From Helicobacter colisuis (GTDB taxonomy: Bacteria; Campylobacterota; Campylobacteria; Campylobacterales; Helicobacteraceae): DNA of 64,000 bases. Of this stretch, positions 53,584-62,239 are shown one piece after another (position 1 is the first letter of the stretch; each line of letters begins with the position of its first letter). The stretch lies in the NCBI RefSeq assembly GCF_023646285.1, contig NZ_JAMOKX010000001.1, forward strand, positions 1-64,000, written 5' to 3'. A program made the position numbers and the translations under genes. The notes under the pieces were generated by a model. It was not told where the DNA came from. It saw only the letters and a list, made by a program, of their open reading frames with translations, and did not search any database.

Positions 53584-55968
53584 ATGGATGAAATGCAAGA
53601 AATATTAGAAGACTTTTTAATCGAAGCTTTTGAGATGATAGAGCAACTAGATCAAGATTTGGTGGAACTAGAAAACAGACCAGAGGATTTAGAATTGTTA
53701 AATCGTATCTTTAGAGTAGCACACACTATTAAAGGTTCGGGATCGTTCTTAAACTTCTCAGTCCTAACCCATTTAACACACCATATGGAAGATGTTTTAA
53801 ACAAGGCAAGACATGGGGAGTTAGTCATTACTCCCGATATTATGGATGTTGTCTTAGAATCAATTGATTTTATGAAAAAATTGCTTAATGCAATTCGCGA
53901 TACAGGAACAGATGCTAACACTGGATTAGATTCAGATATTGCTAATGTTGTAGCGCGTCTTGATGCAATCTCTAAAGGAGAGTCTCCACAAGAAACAGCA
54001 CCAGCCGCACAAGAAACTCCAAAAGCAGAAGAATCCGCACCGCAAACCGCACAAGAAGATGAAGAAGAATTGGATTATTCTAATATGTCCCCTGAAGAAA
54101 TTGAAAGCGAGATTGAAAGGCTACTTAATAAGCGCCAAGAAGAAGATAAGAAAAAACGAGAAGAAAAAAAAGCTAAAGGTGAAGTTAGCGATGTTCAAGC
54201 TCCAAAAGAAATTACAGAAACTCCAGCGGTAGCCACACAAGCCCCAAAACCCTCTCCAAAACCTGCCGAACCAAAGCCACAGGCAAAGTCAGCGCCACGA
54301 CAAGATGACAATAAAACACTTGCCACATCTGTAGAGCAAACTATCCGCGTTGATGTTAAGCGATTGGATAGCTTAATGAATTTAATTGGTGAATTAGTCT
54401 TAGGTAAAAATCGCTTAATTAAAATTTACAATGATGTTGAAGAGCGCTATGAGGGAGAAAAATTTTTAGAAGAGCTTAATCAAGTCGTTGCTTCCGTATC
54501 TATGGTAACAACAGATATTCAACTTGCGGTTATGAAAACAAGAATGTTACCTATTGGAAGGGTGTTTAACAAATTCCCTAGAATGGTGCGCGACCTTTCA
54601 AGAGAACTTGGAAAAAATATCGAATTAGTTATTAGTGGTGAAGAGACAGAACTTGACAAGTCTATTGTAGAAGAAATTGGGGATCCATTGGTGCATCTAA
54701 TCCGAAATGCTTGCGATCATGGAGTTGAATCCAAAGAAGAAAGAATTGCAGTTGGCAAAAAGGAACAAGGAACTGTTGAATTAAAAGCCTATAATGAAGG
54801 AAATCACATTGTCGTCGAAATCACTGATGATGGTAAGGGAATGGATCCAGTAATCCTTAAAGCCAAGGCTGTTGAAAAGGGGATAATTAGCGAAAGAGAA
54901 GCAGATAGTATGACTGATAAAGAAGCCTATTCTCTTATTTTTAAAGCCGGTTTTTCTACAGCAAAGGTTGTAACCAATGTTAGCGGACGCGGTGTAGGTA
55001 TGGATGTTGTAAAAACAAACATTGAAAAACTTAATGGAATTATTGATGTTGATAGCACTTATGGAGAAGGAACTACCTTAAAGCTAAAAATTCCTTTAAC
55101 ACTTGCTATTATTCAATCCTTGCTTGTTGGAGTGCAAGAGGAATATTATGCTATTCCGCTTGCCTCTGTTATAGAGACCGTTAGAATCTCTCAAGATGAA
55201 ATCTACACTGTTGAAAATAAAAGTGTATTGCGCCTAAGAAATGAAGTGTTGCCTCTAGTGCGTTTAGCGGATATTTTTGGGGTTGATTCGGTATTTGACA
55301 ATGCAGAACAAGCCTATGTTGTCGTTATAGGATTGGCAGAAAATAAAATTGGGGTGATTGTAGATTTCCTCATTGGTCAAGAAGAGGTTGTTATTAAGTC
55401 GCTTGGTTCTTATCTAAAAGGAACAGAAGGTATTGCAGGTGCTACAATCCGCGGAGATGGTAGAGTAACGCTTATTGTAGATATTGCTGCAATGATGCAA
55501 ATGGCAAAACAAGTTAAAGTTAGTATTAGCAAGCTTGCTCAAGAAAGTGAAACTAAAAAAGAAAAAAATTCACCTAGTGATTACCAAGTTTTAATTGTTG
55601 ATGATTCAATGACAGATCGAGCGATTATGAAAAAATCTCTTAAACCATTAGGAATTAGCATCTCAGAAGCAACAAACGGTATGGAAGCTCTTGAGATTGT
55701 TAAAAATGGTGATAAAACCTTTGATGCTATTTTGATTGATATTGAAATGCCAAAAATGGATGGATATACTCTAGCAGGAGAGATTAGAAAATATGCTAAA
55801 TTCAAAAACCTTCCTCTCATTGCTGTTACAAGCAGGACAAGTAAAACCGATAGAATGCGCGGAGTTGAATCAGGAATGACAGAATACATCACTAAACCTT
55901 ATTCACCAGAATATTTAATGAATGTTGTTAAAAGAAATATTAATTTAACTATGGAGGTAACCGAATAA
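53584..55968 (+). CDS. cheA: CheA histidine kinase with C-terminal receiver (CheAY)
   Basis: CheA phosphorylates the chemotaxis response regulators. The 794-residue protein has an Hpt domain with His47 in AHTIKGSGSF, a flexible Glu/Lys/Pro/Ala-rich linker (about 135-250), a dimerisation domain, the HATPase core (HLIRNACDHGVE N-box, DDGKGMD, GRGVGMD), a CheW-like P5 domain, and a receiver with Asp719 and Lys771. The fused receiver is typical of Campylobacterota and may act as a phosphate sink. It lies 31 bases after cheV and overlaps cheW (TAATG). Confidence 0.95.
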   Translation: MDEMQEILEDFLIEAFEMIEQLDQDLVELENRPEDLELLNRIFRVAHTIKGSGSFLNFSVLTHLTHHMEDVLNKARHGELVITPDIMDVVLESIDFMKKLLNAIRDTGTDANTGLDSDIANVVARLDAISKGESPQETAPAAQETPKAEESAPQTAQEDEEELDYSNMSPEEIESEIERLLNKRQEEDKKKREEKKAKGEVSDVQAPKEITETPAVATQAPKPSPKPAEPKPQAKSAPRQDDNKTLATSVEQTIRVDVKRLDSLMNLIGELVLGKNRLIKIYNDVEERYEGEKFLEELNQVVASVSMVTTDIQLAVMKTRMLPIGRVFNKFPRMVRDLSRELGKNIELVISGEETELDKSIVEEIGDPLVHLIRNACDHGVESKEERIAVGKKEQGTVELKAYNEGNHIVVEITDDGKGMDPVILKAKAVEKGIISEREADSMTDKEAYSLIFKAGFSTAKVVTNVSGRGVGMDVVKTNIEKLNGIIDVDSTYGEGTTLKLKIPLTLAIIQSLLVGVQEEYYAIPLASVIETVRISQDEIYTVENKSVLRLRNEVLPLVRLADIFGVDSVFDNAEQAYVVVIGLAENKIGVIVDFLIGQEEVVIKSLGSYLKGTEGIAGATIRGDGRVTLIVDIAAMMQMAKQVKVSISKLAQESETKKEKNSPSDYQVLIVDDSMTDRAIMKKSLKPLGISISEATNGMEALEIVKNGDKTFDAILIDIEMPKMDGYTLAGEIRKYAKFKNLPLIAVTSRTSKTDRMRGVESGMTEYITKPYSPEYLMNVVKRNINLTMEVTE

Positions 55969-56459
55969 TGAGCAATCAATTACGCGATGTTCTACAAAAA
56001 CAACAAGAGCAAAAAAAACCAGCATCTGAAGCTGAAAATATTATTCAGCTTGTTGCCTTTGTGGTTGGATCAGAAGAGTTTGCTGTGCCAATCCTAAGTA
56101 TTCAAGAAATTATTAAACCATTAGAATACACAAGGGTTCCGGGGGTTCCAAACTATGTTTTGGGTGTCTTTAATATGCGTGGATGGGTTGTGCCACTAAT
56201 TAACTTACGCTTGAAATTTGGACTACCTTATGAAAAACCAACTGAGGATACACGCTATATTGTTATACGCAATCAAGAAGAAAGAGCAGGTTTTGTAATA
56301 GATCGCCTCACAGAGGCAGTTAGAATTAAAGAATCTGACATTGATCCAACTCCAGAAACCATTAGTCAAGATGAAAATCTCATCTATGGAGTTGGAAAAC
56401 GAGATGATAGACTCATTACAATTTTACGTCCAGAAGAACTCCTTAAGCGCACTTTTTAA
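55968..56459 (+). CDS. cheW: Chemotaxis coupling protein CheW
   Basis: CheW couples chemoreceptors to CheA. The 163-residue protein is one CheW domain (about 22-160), with EEFAVPILSIQEIIKPLEYTRVPGVPNYVLGVFNMRGWVVPLINL spanning about 37-81 and GFVIDRLTEAVRI (about 107-119). It ends the operon, followed by a terminator. Confidence 0.95.
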   Translation: MSNQLRDVLQKQQEQKKPASEAENIIQLVAFVVGSEEFAVPILSIQEIIKPLEYTRVPGVPNYVLGVFNMRGWVVPLINLRLKFGLPYEKPTEDTRYIVIRNQEERAGFVIDRLTEAVRIKESDIDPTPETISQDENLIYGVGKRDDRLITILRPEELLKRTF

Positions 56460-56487
56460 TGCAGAATCTCTTTTTTCTGCATTATTT
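56457..56487 (+). terminator. Terminator of the cheVAW operon
   Basis: TAATGCAGAA at 56457-56466 pairs with TTCTGCATTA at 56475-56484 around an 8-base loop, followed by TTT. The left stem overlaps the cheW stop codon. Confidence 0.75.
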
Positions 56488-56549
56488 GCCTTTATAACTC
56501 ACTCAATCACTTCTCATACTTACTTTTTATAGCTTCTTGTATGGAAGAA

Positions 56550-57626
56550 TTATCTCTTCAAAGTTTTCTCCACACAATCAACCATTTCTTTTACTGCATT
56601 GATACTACATTCATTTTGCAGGGATTGACTAATTTGCTTTATATTTTGTTGAGATTGTAATAAAATATCCCACAAAATTTCACAAGATAAATCTTTCTCT
56701 TCGCACAAAAATCCCAAATTCTTTTCTTTTAAAAAATTTGCATTAAAATATTGGTGATTTGCAGCTGCATAAGGGTAAGGAATAAAGAGTGTCATCAAGC
56801 CATTAGCACACAATTCCCACAATGAGCTAGCCCCTGCCCTTGAAATTGCAAAATCACAAGCCCCAAAAATCTGTGGCATAAATTTACAAAAATCAAACAC
56901 CGCCACATCAAAATTACCCTGTAGATCTTTTGTGTTACTTATATGGACAACTTTTAAAGGCATTTTTTTATACTCATACAACACTCTTTGAAAATCACTT
57001 TTTCCGCATTGATGATAGAGTTTAATACCTCTTTTTTTTAGCTCTAGGGCAACTTCTAAAGCAAAATTATTAATTGCTTGTGCTCCTTGTGATCCACCCA
57101 TAAATAAGATATTTTGTATTTTATCTCTTACTCTAAAATATTTAAAAAAATCTTTTTGTACGGGATAAAATTTAATCAAAGAATCCTTTGAATAAGAAGA
57201 AAAAAAAAGCATCGCATAAGGCTTTAAAATTTTATTTAGGCGACCTATTTTAGCATTTTGCTCATGAATTACCAGTGGGATTCTTAAAAAAACTGCGCCA
57301 AAAGCTGCAGGTGCTGCGGAATATCCCCCAACAGAAAAAACAAAATCAATCTTTTTGGATTTTAAAATCTTACTTGCTAATAAAAAAGCTTTAAAATGTG
57401 AAAATAAAGCAAAGATTTTTTTAAATCCTTTTTGATTCACCACTCCACCTGTTTGCAAAAAAAACTTTTTGGCAAGCCTTTTGTCCTCTTCAAAATAAGC
57501 TCTATCTTGACCCCTAATAGATCCCATAAAAAAACAAGTGTAACCTCGCTGATGAAATTCATCCAAAAACGCTCTAGCAACACTTAAATGACCGCCTGTT
57601 CCACCGCCTGTAATCATAATATTCAT
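56550..57626 (-). CDS. murG: Lipid II synthase MurG
   Basis: MurG transfers GlcNAc to lipid I at the inner face of the membrane. The 358-residue glycosyltransferase starts MITGGGTGGHLSVA (4-17), the donor-domain glycine loop, and has GGYSAAPAA (about 98-106) and FMGGSQGAQAINN (about 174-186). AISRAGASSLWEL (about 256-268) is the UDP-GlcNAc site. It is convergent with cheW. Its N-terminal end is 176 bp from the divergent thioesterase gene. Confidence 0.93.
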   Translation of the reverse strand: MNIMITGGGTGGHLSVARAFLDEFHQRGYTCFFMGSIRGQDRAYFEEDKRLAKKFFLQTGGVVNQKGFKKIFALFSHFKAFLLASKILKSKKIDFVFSVGGYSAAPAAFGAVFLRIPLVIHEQNAKIGRLNKILKPYAMLFFSSYSKDSLIKFYPVQKDFFKYFRVRDKIQNILFMGGSQGAQAINNFALEVALELKKRGIKLYHQCGKSDFQRVLYEYKKMPLKVVHISNTKDLQGNFDVAVFDFCKFMPQIFGACDFAISRAGASSLWELCANGLMTLFIPYPYAAANHQYFNANFLKEKNLGFLCEEKDLSCEILWDILLQSQQNIKQISQSLQNECSINAVKEMVDCVEKTLKR

Positions 57627-57768
57627 AATAATAACCTAATATTTTTTTTGTAATTCTAACACAGCCCAAATTAAAGATTTTATAGTAATAGTGTATCATT
57701 TTATTTGATTTTTTCTAGAAAGTTTAAAAAATTTAATACTTTATGGTAATAATTCTCTTAAAAAATGA

Positions 57769-57774
57769 TATGAT
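57769..57774 (+). promoter_or_regulatory. -10 box of the thioesterase gene
   Basis: TATGAT lies 29 bases before the ATG, preceded by several T-rich blocks at roughly ten-base intervals, as is common for the main sigma factor in Campylobacterota. Confidence 0.5.
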
Positions 57775-57802
57775 AGGGTATTTTAATTTTAAGGAATAAA
57801 GA

Positions 57803-58279
57803 ATGGATAATTTAGAAAATGTCTTTGATATAAAATCTCTTACTATGTCTGTCTTAATGACTCCTACTATGGCAAACTTCAAAGGAAGAGTGCATGGTGG
57901 TGATTTACTAAAATTGCTTGATCAAGTTGCCTATGCTTGTGCATCAAGATATTGTGGTGAATATGTGGTTACACTTTCTGTTGATAGTGTTACCTTTAAA
58001 TATCCCATTGAAGTGGGAAATCTTGTTACTTTTCTTGCTTCAGTTAATTACACTGGCACTAGTTCTCTTGAAGTGGGAATTAAAGTCATTGCAGAAGATA
58101 TTCACAAAAGAATCGTGACACACACTAATAGCGCCTATTTCACAATGGTTTGTGTCGATAAGAATGGCAAACCAATTGCTGCTCCAAAACTAGAACCCAA
58201 GACACCAGCTGAAATTCGTCGCTACAATAACGCAAAGAAACGCAAACAAGCAAGAATTGAGCTCTCCAAAAAAAATTAA
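57803..58279 (+). CDS. Acyl-CoA thioesterase, YciA-like hotdog fold
   Basis: The 158-residue protein is a hotdog-fold thioesterase that hydrolyses acyl-CoA to free acid and CoA. The block NFKGRVHGGDLLKLLDQVAYACASRY (about 26-51) has the catalytic Asp and the helix of the fold; VTLSVDSVTFKYPIEVGNLVTFLASV follows. The C-terminus is lysine/arginine rich. C. jejuni Cj0915 is of this kind. It is read rightwards and is followed 32 bases later by a small unknown gene. Confidence 0.88.
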   Translation: MDNLENVFDIKSLTMSVLMTPTMANFKGRVHGGDLLKLLDQVAYACASRYCGEYVVTLSVDSVTFKYPIEVGNLVTFLASVNYTGTSSLEVGIKVIAEDIHKRIVTHTNSAYFTMVCVDKNGKPIAAPKLEPKTPAEIRRYNNAKKRKQARIELSKKN

Positions 58280-58282
58280 ATA

Positions 58283-58305
58283 TGCTATAATTCCCCTTTT
58301 AGGGG
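58283..58305 (+). promoter_or_regulatory. Extended -10 promoter and hairpin around the next ribosome-binding site
   Basis: TGCTATAAT (58283-58291) is an extended -10 box just after the thioesterase stop. TCCCC (58292-58296) can pair with GGGGA (58302-58306), which contains the AGGGGAG ribosome-binding site of the small gene at 58312. Transcripts entering from upstream could therefore fold over the site, while those starting here would begin inside the stem. Confidence 0.5.
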
Positions 58306-58311
58306 AGATTA

Positions 58312-58599
58312 ATGCCAAAAAAACAGCAAATCAATGATATTCGGCTCAATATTATTAAATATCAATTTAGTAATTTTTGCAAACATAATCCTAAAGCATT
58401 AGCACTGATCTTTAAAGCACTCATTAAGAGCGAAAGTGTCGCACAAGACAATAAAAAATCAAAACCCCAAAACAAATCAACAAATTTAGCAGAATCTAAA
58501 ATAGTTAATCAAAAGACCAATCAAGAATCAACCATTCATCTTGATGATCTACAGTTAGATATACCCCTACCAAAACCACCTTTAAATATAGAGGGCTAA
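58312..58599 (+). CDS. Small basic protein, unknown function
   Basis: The 95-residue protein has a helical N-terminal part (QQINDIRLNIIKYQFSNFCKHNPKALALIFKALI, about 5-38) and a low-complexity Lys/Asn/Ser-rich tail ending in IPLPKPPLNIEG. No family is recognised. It is probably real: it has AGGGGAG before the ATG, an extended -10 promoter and close spacing to trmL (22 bases). The short linear tail suggests a binding partner, possibly in the envelope or motility apparatus, but that is only a guess. Confidence 0.6.
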   Translation: MPKKQQINDIRLNIIKYQFSNFCKHNPKALALIFKALIKSESVAQDNKKSKPQNKSTNLAESKIVNQKTNQESTIHLDDLQLDIPLPKPPLNIEG

Positions 58600-58621
58600 T
58601 TTTATACACCAAGGAAATAAA

Positions 58622-59095
58622 ATGCAGTTTCATATTGTTTTACACCAACCAAGGATTCCACAAAATACCGGAAATATTGGGCGACTATGTTTTGCTAGCA
58701 ATAGTATTTTGCATTTGATTCATCCACTAGGCTTTAGCATCACACAAAAAGAACTTAAACGCGCTGGAATGGATTATTGGGATCATCTTAAGGTTTATGA
58801 ATGGGAGAATCTCTCAAGCTTTATGGAATCAAACCTTTTAGAAATTCCACATTTCTATCTTACTACCAAAAGTCAAATACCCTATTACAATGCCCCTTTA
58901 AAAAGAGGTGCTTATTTGCATTTTGGGCGTGAAGATGCAGGATTAGATTCTGCTTTGCTTTCACGCTATCAAGATTATTGTTACACCATACCTATGCAAA
59001 ATAACGCAAGAAGTCTAAATCTAGCAACAAGCGTTGGAATCGTGCTTTATGAAGGGATTCGCCAAAGAGATTTTATTCCATCACCAATCGCTTAA
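58622..59095 (+). CDS. trmL: tRNA (cytidine/uridine-34-2'-O)-methyltransferase TrmL
   Basis: TrmL methylates the wobble ribose of leucine tRNAs. The 157-residue SPOUT protein has HQPRIPQNTGNIGRLCFA (8-25), FGREDAGL (about 100-107) and the knotted MQNNARSLNLATSVGIVLYE (about 124-143). Its 3' end overlaps the convergent hypA by 23 bp. Confidence 0.93.
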   Translation: MQFHIVLHQPRIPQNTGNIGRLCFASNSILHLIHPLGFSITQKELKRAGMDYWDHLKVYEWENLSSFMESNLLEIPHFYLTTKSQIPYYNAPLKRGAYLHFGREDAGLDSALLSRYQDYCYTIPMQNNARSLNLATSVGIVLYEGIRQRDFIPSPIA

Positions 59096-59417
59096 TAAGC
59101 ATTTCAGTTCCTTTTACAATTTTTACTCCCTCATTTTGACATAGCGGACATTTGGTGTAGCAAATCTCTACAACTTGACTTTGCTTTTTGCAAAACTCGC
59201 AAAATACTTCCACTTCTACTTCCTCTACCAAAAGCTTTGCTCTCTCACACACGCTTCCAATCTTAAACTCCTCAAATGCCCTCTGCAACAACACCGCATT
59301 AACCCCACTGCGTCGCCCAATCTCCAAATAAACTTCCACAACTAACTTAGCATCATTTTCTTTAGCAATTCTTTCACAATTTTCAATCAACGAAGACACA
59401 ATAGAAAACTCGTGCAT
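59073..59417 (-). CDS. hypA: Hydrogenase nickel-insertion protein HypA
   Basis: HypA delivers nickel to [NiFe] hydrogenase, and in Helicobacter with urease also to that enzyme. The 114 residues start MHEFSIVSSL, with His2 as nickel ligand, and have a zinc site of Cys73, Cys76, Cys90 and Cys93. The other hyp genes are not adjacent; their dispersal is common in Helicobacter. It overlaps trmL tail to tail. Confidence 0.94.
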   Translation of the reverse strand: MHEFSIVSSLIENCERIAKENDAKLVVEVYLEIGRRSGVNAVLLQRAFEEFKIGSVCERAKLLVEEVEVEVFCEFCKKQSQVVEICYTKCPLCQNEGVKIVKGTEMLIKRLVME

Positions 59418-59521
59418 AAAGATTCCCTAATATTTTTATTTCATTTTAAAAATAAATTTTAGCTTCTTAAGTGTAAAATATCGCTTTTATTTTTCAAAAA
59501 ACACTCCAAAGAGGGTAATAT

Positions 59522-60442
59522 ATGAGACATTTTTTAACTTTGGCAGATTTCAGCAAACAAGAAATTTTAGAAATCTTAGACATAGCAAAATCTCTTAAAA
59601 AAGACTTAAAGGCAGGAAAATATAGCAATTTATTAGAGAGAAAAACGCTTGGTATGATTTTTGAAAAAAACTCCACAAGAACTCGCGTTAGTTTTGAAAC
59701 TGGAATCTATCAATTAGGCGGACAAGGGATTTTTCTCTCCAGCAATGAAACACAACTAGGAAGAGGAGAGCCTATTAAAGATACTGCTAGAGTGCTTTCA
59801 TCTATGGTGGATTTGATTATGATGCGAACACACGAACACGCAAGATTAGAAGAGTTTGCTCATTACTCTAGCATCCCTGTAATTAATGGTTTAAGTGATA
59901 GTTTTCACCCTATGCAACTTTTGGCAGATTATCTAACTATGCAAGAATGCCAAAAAGATAAAGACCCTATCGTAACTTATGTAGGAGATGGAAATAATAT
60001 GGCACATTCTTGGCTTATACTTGCAGCAAAAATGGGATTTGAGTTAAGAATTGCTTCTCCTAAAAATTATGAAGTATGTCCAAATATTTACCAAAAGGCT
60101 CAAGAATTTGCTAAAATTTCAGGTGCAAAATTAATTTTAACCAATAACCCGCAAGAAGCACTTGAAAATGCTGATGTTATCACTACTGATACTTGGGCTT
60201 CTATGGGGCAAGAAAGCGAAAAAGAGGCGAGAAAAAAAGCTTTTGAGGGCTATTGCATTACCAAAGATTCAATGCAATTAGCAAAGCCTGATTGCATTTT
60301 CTTGCATTGTTTGCCTGCATATCGCGGACAAGAAGTTAGTGAAGAAGTCCTAGAATCTTCACAAAGTAAGATTTTCTTAGAAGCAGAAAATCGCTTACAC
60401 GCACAAAAAGGAGTTATGGTTTGGCTACACCAAAACCGCTAA
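59522..60442 (+). CDS. argF: Ornithine carbamoyltransferase
   Basis: ArgF makes citrulline from ornithine and carbamoyl phosphate. The 306 residues include the carbamoyl-phosphate loop STRTRVSFE (51-59), MRTHEHA (about 101-107), [11 protein letters not shown] (about 127-137) and HCLPAYRG (about 261-268) with the reactive cysteine. A GAGGG site precedes the ATG. Catabolic and anabolic forms look alike; argC in the same window favours synthesis. Its end overlaps the next gene. Confidence 0.94.
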   Translation: MRHFLTLADFSKQEILEILDIAKSLKKDLKAGKYSNLLERKTLGMIFEKNSTRTRVSFETGIYQLGGQGIFLSSNETQLGRGEPIKDTARVLSSMVDLIMMRTHEHARLEEFAHYSSIPVINGLSDSFHPMQLLADYLTMQECQKDKDPIVTYVGDGNNMAHSWLILAAKMGFELRIASPKNYEVCPNIYQKAQEFAKISGAKLILTNNPQEALENADVITTDTWASMGQESEKEARKKAFEGYCITKDSMQLAKPDCIFLHCLPAYRGQEVSEEVLESSQSKIFLEAENRLHAQKGVMVWLHQNR

Positions 60443-60849
60443 CAAAGCATAAAAAGGCTAATGGCTATCAAGAATTAAAGCAAGTATTAATGGAAGCAAA
60501 AGAGAATATCTTACCCCTTCCACAAACGCTAGAGCTTTCTAGAGAAAAAGATTTTGTAGCTTGTTGCTTTAGGGATTCTAACAACAAAAAATACTACCTT
60601 CTTTCTGATTCTTGTATCAATTCTCTTATAGAATCAGCCAAAGAGCTTGAGAAAAACAAATATCTTTTTAAACTAGAGCAAGAAATATACAAAAATATGC
60701 CTATTGATTTTGAAGATGTATGGTGCATTGCCCTAAAAGAATTGGCAGGGAATTTTAATAAAAATCCCAAAAATCTTATTAAAAATATCCGAAAACGCTA
60801 CCCTTATTTGTTTATGGATTTTAATCTATCATTAAACCAAACTTATTGA
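60421..60849 (+). CDS. UPF0763 (DUF2603) protein
   Basis: The 142-residue protein belongs to a family seen only in Campylobacterota, UPF0763/DUF2603, with no known function. It starts at TTG within the end of argF, 7 bases after AAGGAG at 60408-60413, so it is coupled to argF. The C-terminus, [24 protein letters not shown], is basic. The 23 bp shared with argF rule out independent expression signals. Confidence 0.8.
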   Translation: MATPKPLTKHKKANGYQELKQVLMEAKENILPLPQTLELSREKDFVACCFRDSNNKKYYLLSDSCINSLIESAKELEKNKYLFKLEQEIYKNMPIDFEDVWCIALKELAGNFNKNPKNLIKNIRKRYPYLFMDFNLSLNQTY

Positions 60850-60860
60850 AGGTTAAAAAT

Positions 60861-62231
60861 TTGAAAGAAACTATTGATTTTAAAAAATTTGCTAAATTTT
60901 CCAAACCAGGTCCTCGCTACACAAGCTATCCTACTGCCGTAGAATTCAATCAAGACTACACCTATGATTCTTACATACAAGATTTACAAAAAGATACAAA
61001 TCCCCTTTCGCTTTATGTGCATTTGCCTTTTTGTCGCAGTGCTTGTTATTTTTGTGGTTGCAATGTGATTTACACAAGTAAAGAAGAAAACAAAACACTC
61101 TATTTAGAAATTCTAAAAAAAGAACTACAAATCCTAAAGAATACATTGGATTGCACCAAGGAAGTTTGTCAGCTACATTTTGGAGGAGGAACACCTACTT
61201 TTTTTCATGCTAAAGAGCTTGAAGTTTTAATACAAATGTTAAAAGAGACTTTTCCAAACTTCCATAACGATGCAGAAATCGCCTGTGAAATCGATCCAAG
61301 ATTCTTCAACAAAGAACAAATGCAAGTGCTTAAAAATGGAGGCTTTAACAGACTTAGCTTTGGGATTCAAGATTTTAATCCCAAAGTGCAAGAAGCAATC
61401 CACCGAATCCAGCCTTTCTCGTTAGTTCAAGATGCCATTAGCATTGCTAGAGATTTTGGCATTAGCTCAATTAATTTTGATCTTATTTATGGATTGCCTT
61501 ATCAAACACTTGAAACTTTTCAAGAAACTTTGTCCCAATGCCTTAAGCTTAATCCAGATCGCTTTGCGATTTTTAATTATGCTCATGTGCCTTGGATTAA
61601 AAAAACAATGAGAAAAATAGATGAGACCACACTTCCAATACCCGAAGAAAAGCTTAATATCCTAAAAAGCACCATACAACATTTACAAGAAAATGGTTAT
61701 AAAATGATTGGTATGGATCATTTTGCAAAACCTGATGATGAGCTTTTTAAATCCATTCAAAAAGGACAATTGCGGCGCAACTTCCAAGGCTACAGCACCA
61801 AAGGAGGGACCCAAACTATCGGGATTGGCTTAACTTCTATTGGGGAGGGCATGGATTATTATGCTCAAAACCACAAAGATCTCCCCTCTTACAAAAAAGC
61901 CATTGATTTAGGTATTTTGCCATTCTCCAAAGGAATCAAGCTAAGCCTTGATGATAGGATTAGAAAGTCCGTTATTATGCAGCTTATGAGTAATTTCAAA
62001 TTAGATTTCTCAGCCATTGAAAAGCAATTTGATATTAACTTTAAAGAATATTTTAGTGAATCTTTAAAGGAATTAGAGATTTTTGCAGTAGAAAATTTAA
62101 TTACAATTCACAACAATGGTATTGAAGTAAGCCCAACTGGCACTTTGCTTATCCGAAATATTGTAATGGCTTTTGATGCCTATATTAAAAAGTTTAGCCC
62201 CAATCAAAAAATCTTTAGCAAAACAATCTAA
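60861..62231 (+). CDS. hemN: Oxygen-independent coproporphyrinogen III oxidase
   Basis: HemN converts coproporphyrinogen III to protoporphyrinogen IX without oxygen. The 456-residue radical-SAM enzyme has Cys58, Cys62 and Cys65 for the cluster, with the HemN-specific next cysteine at 67 (CRSACYFCGC), then GGGTPT and the GxGFN-type substrate region. TTG at 60861 is used because AAGG lies 8 bases before it; an in-frame TTG five codons earlier has no such site. The glpC-like gene follows after 8 bases, as in H. pylori. Confidence 0.92.
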   Translation: MKETIDFKKFAKFSKPGPRYTSYPTAVEFNQDYTYDSYIQDLQKDTNPLSLYVHLPFCRSACYFCGCNVIYTSKEENKTLYLEILKKELQILKNTLDCTKEVCQLHFGGGTPTFFHAKELEVLIQMLKETFPNFHNDAEIACEIDPRFFNKEQMQVLKNGGFNRLSFGIQDFNPKVQEAIHRIQPFSLVQDAISIARDFGISSINFDLIYGLPYQTLETFQETLSQCLKLNPDRFAIFNYAHVPWIKKTMRKIDETTLPIPEEKLNILKSTIQHLQENGYKMIGMDHFAKPDDELFKSIQKGQLRRNFQGYSTKGGTQTIGIGLTSIGEGMDYYAQNHKDLPSYKKAIDLGILPFSKGIKLSLDDRIRKSVIMQLMSNFKLDFSAIEKQFDINFKEYFSESLKELEIFAVENLITIHNNGIEVSPTGTLLIRNIVMAFDAYIKKFSPNQKIFSKTI

Positions 62232-62239
62232 GGCGTAAA

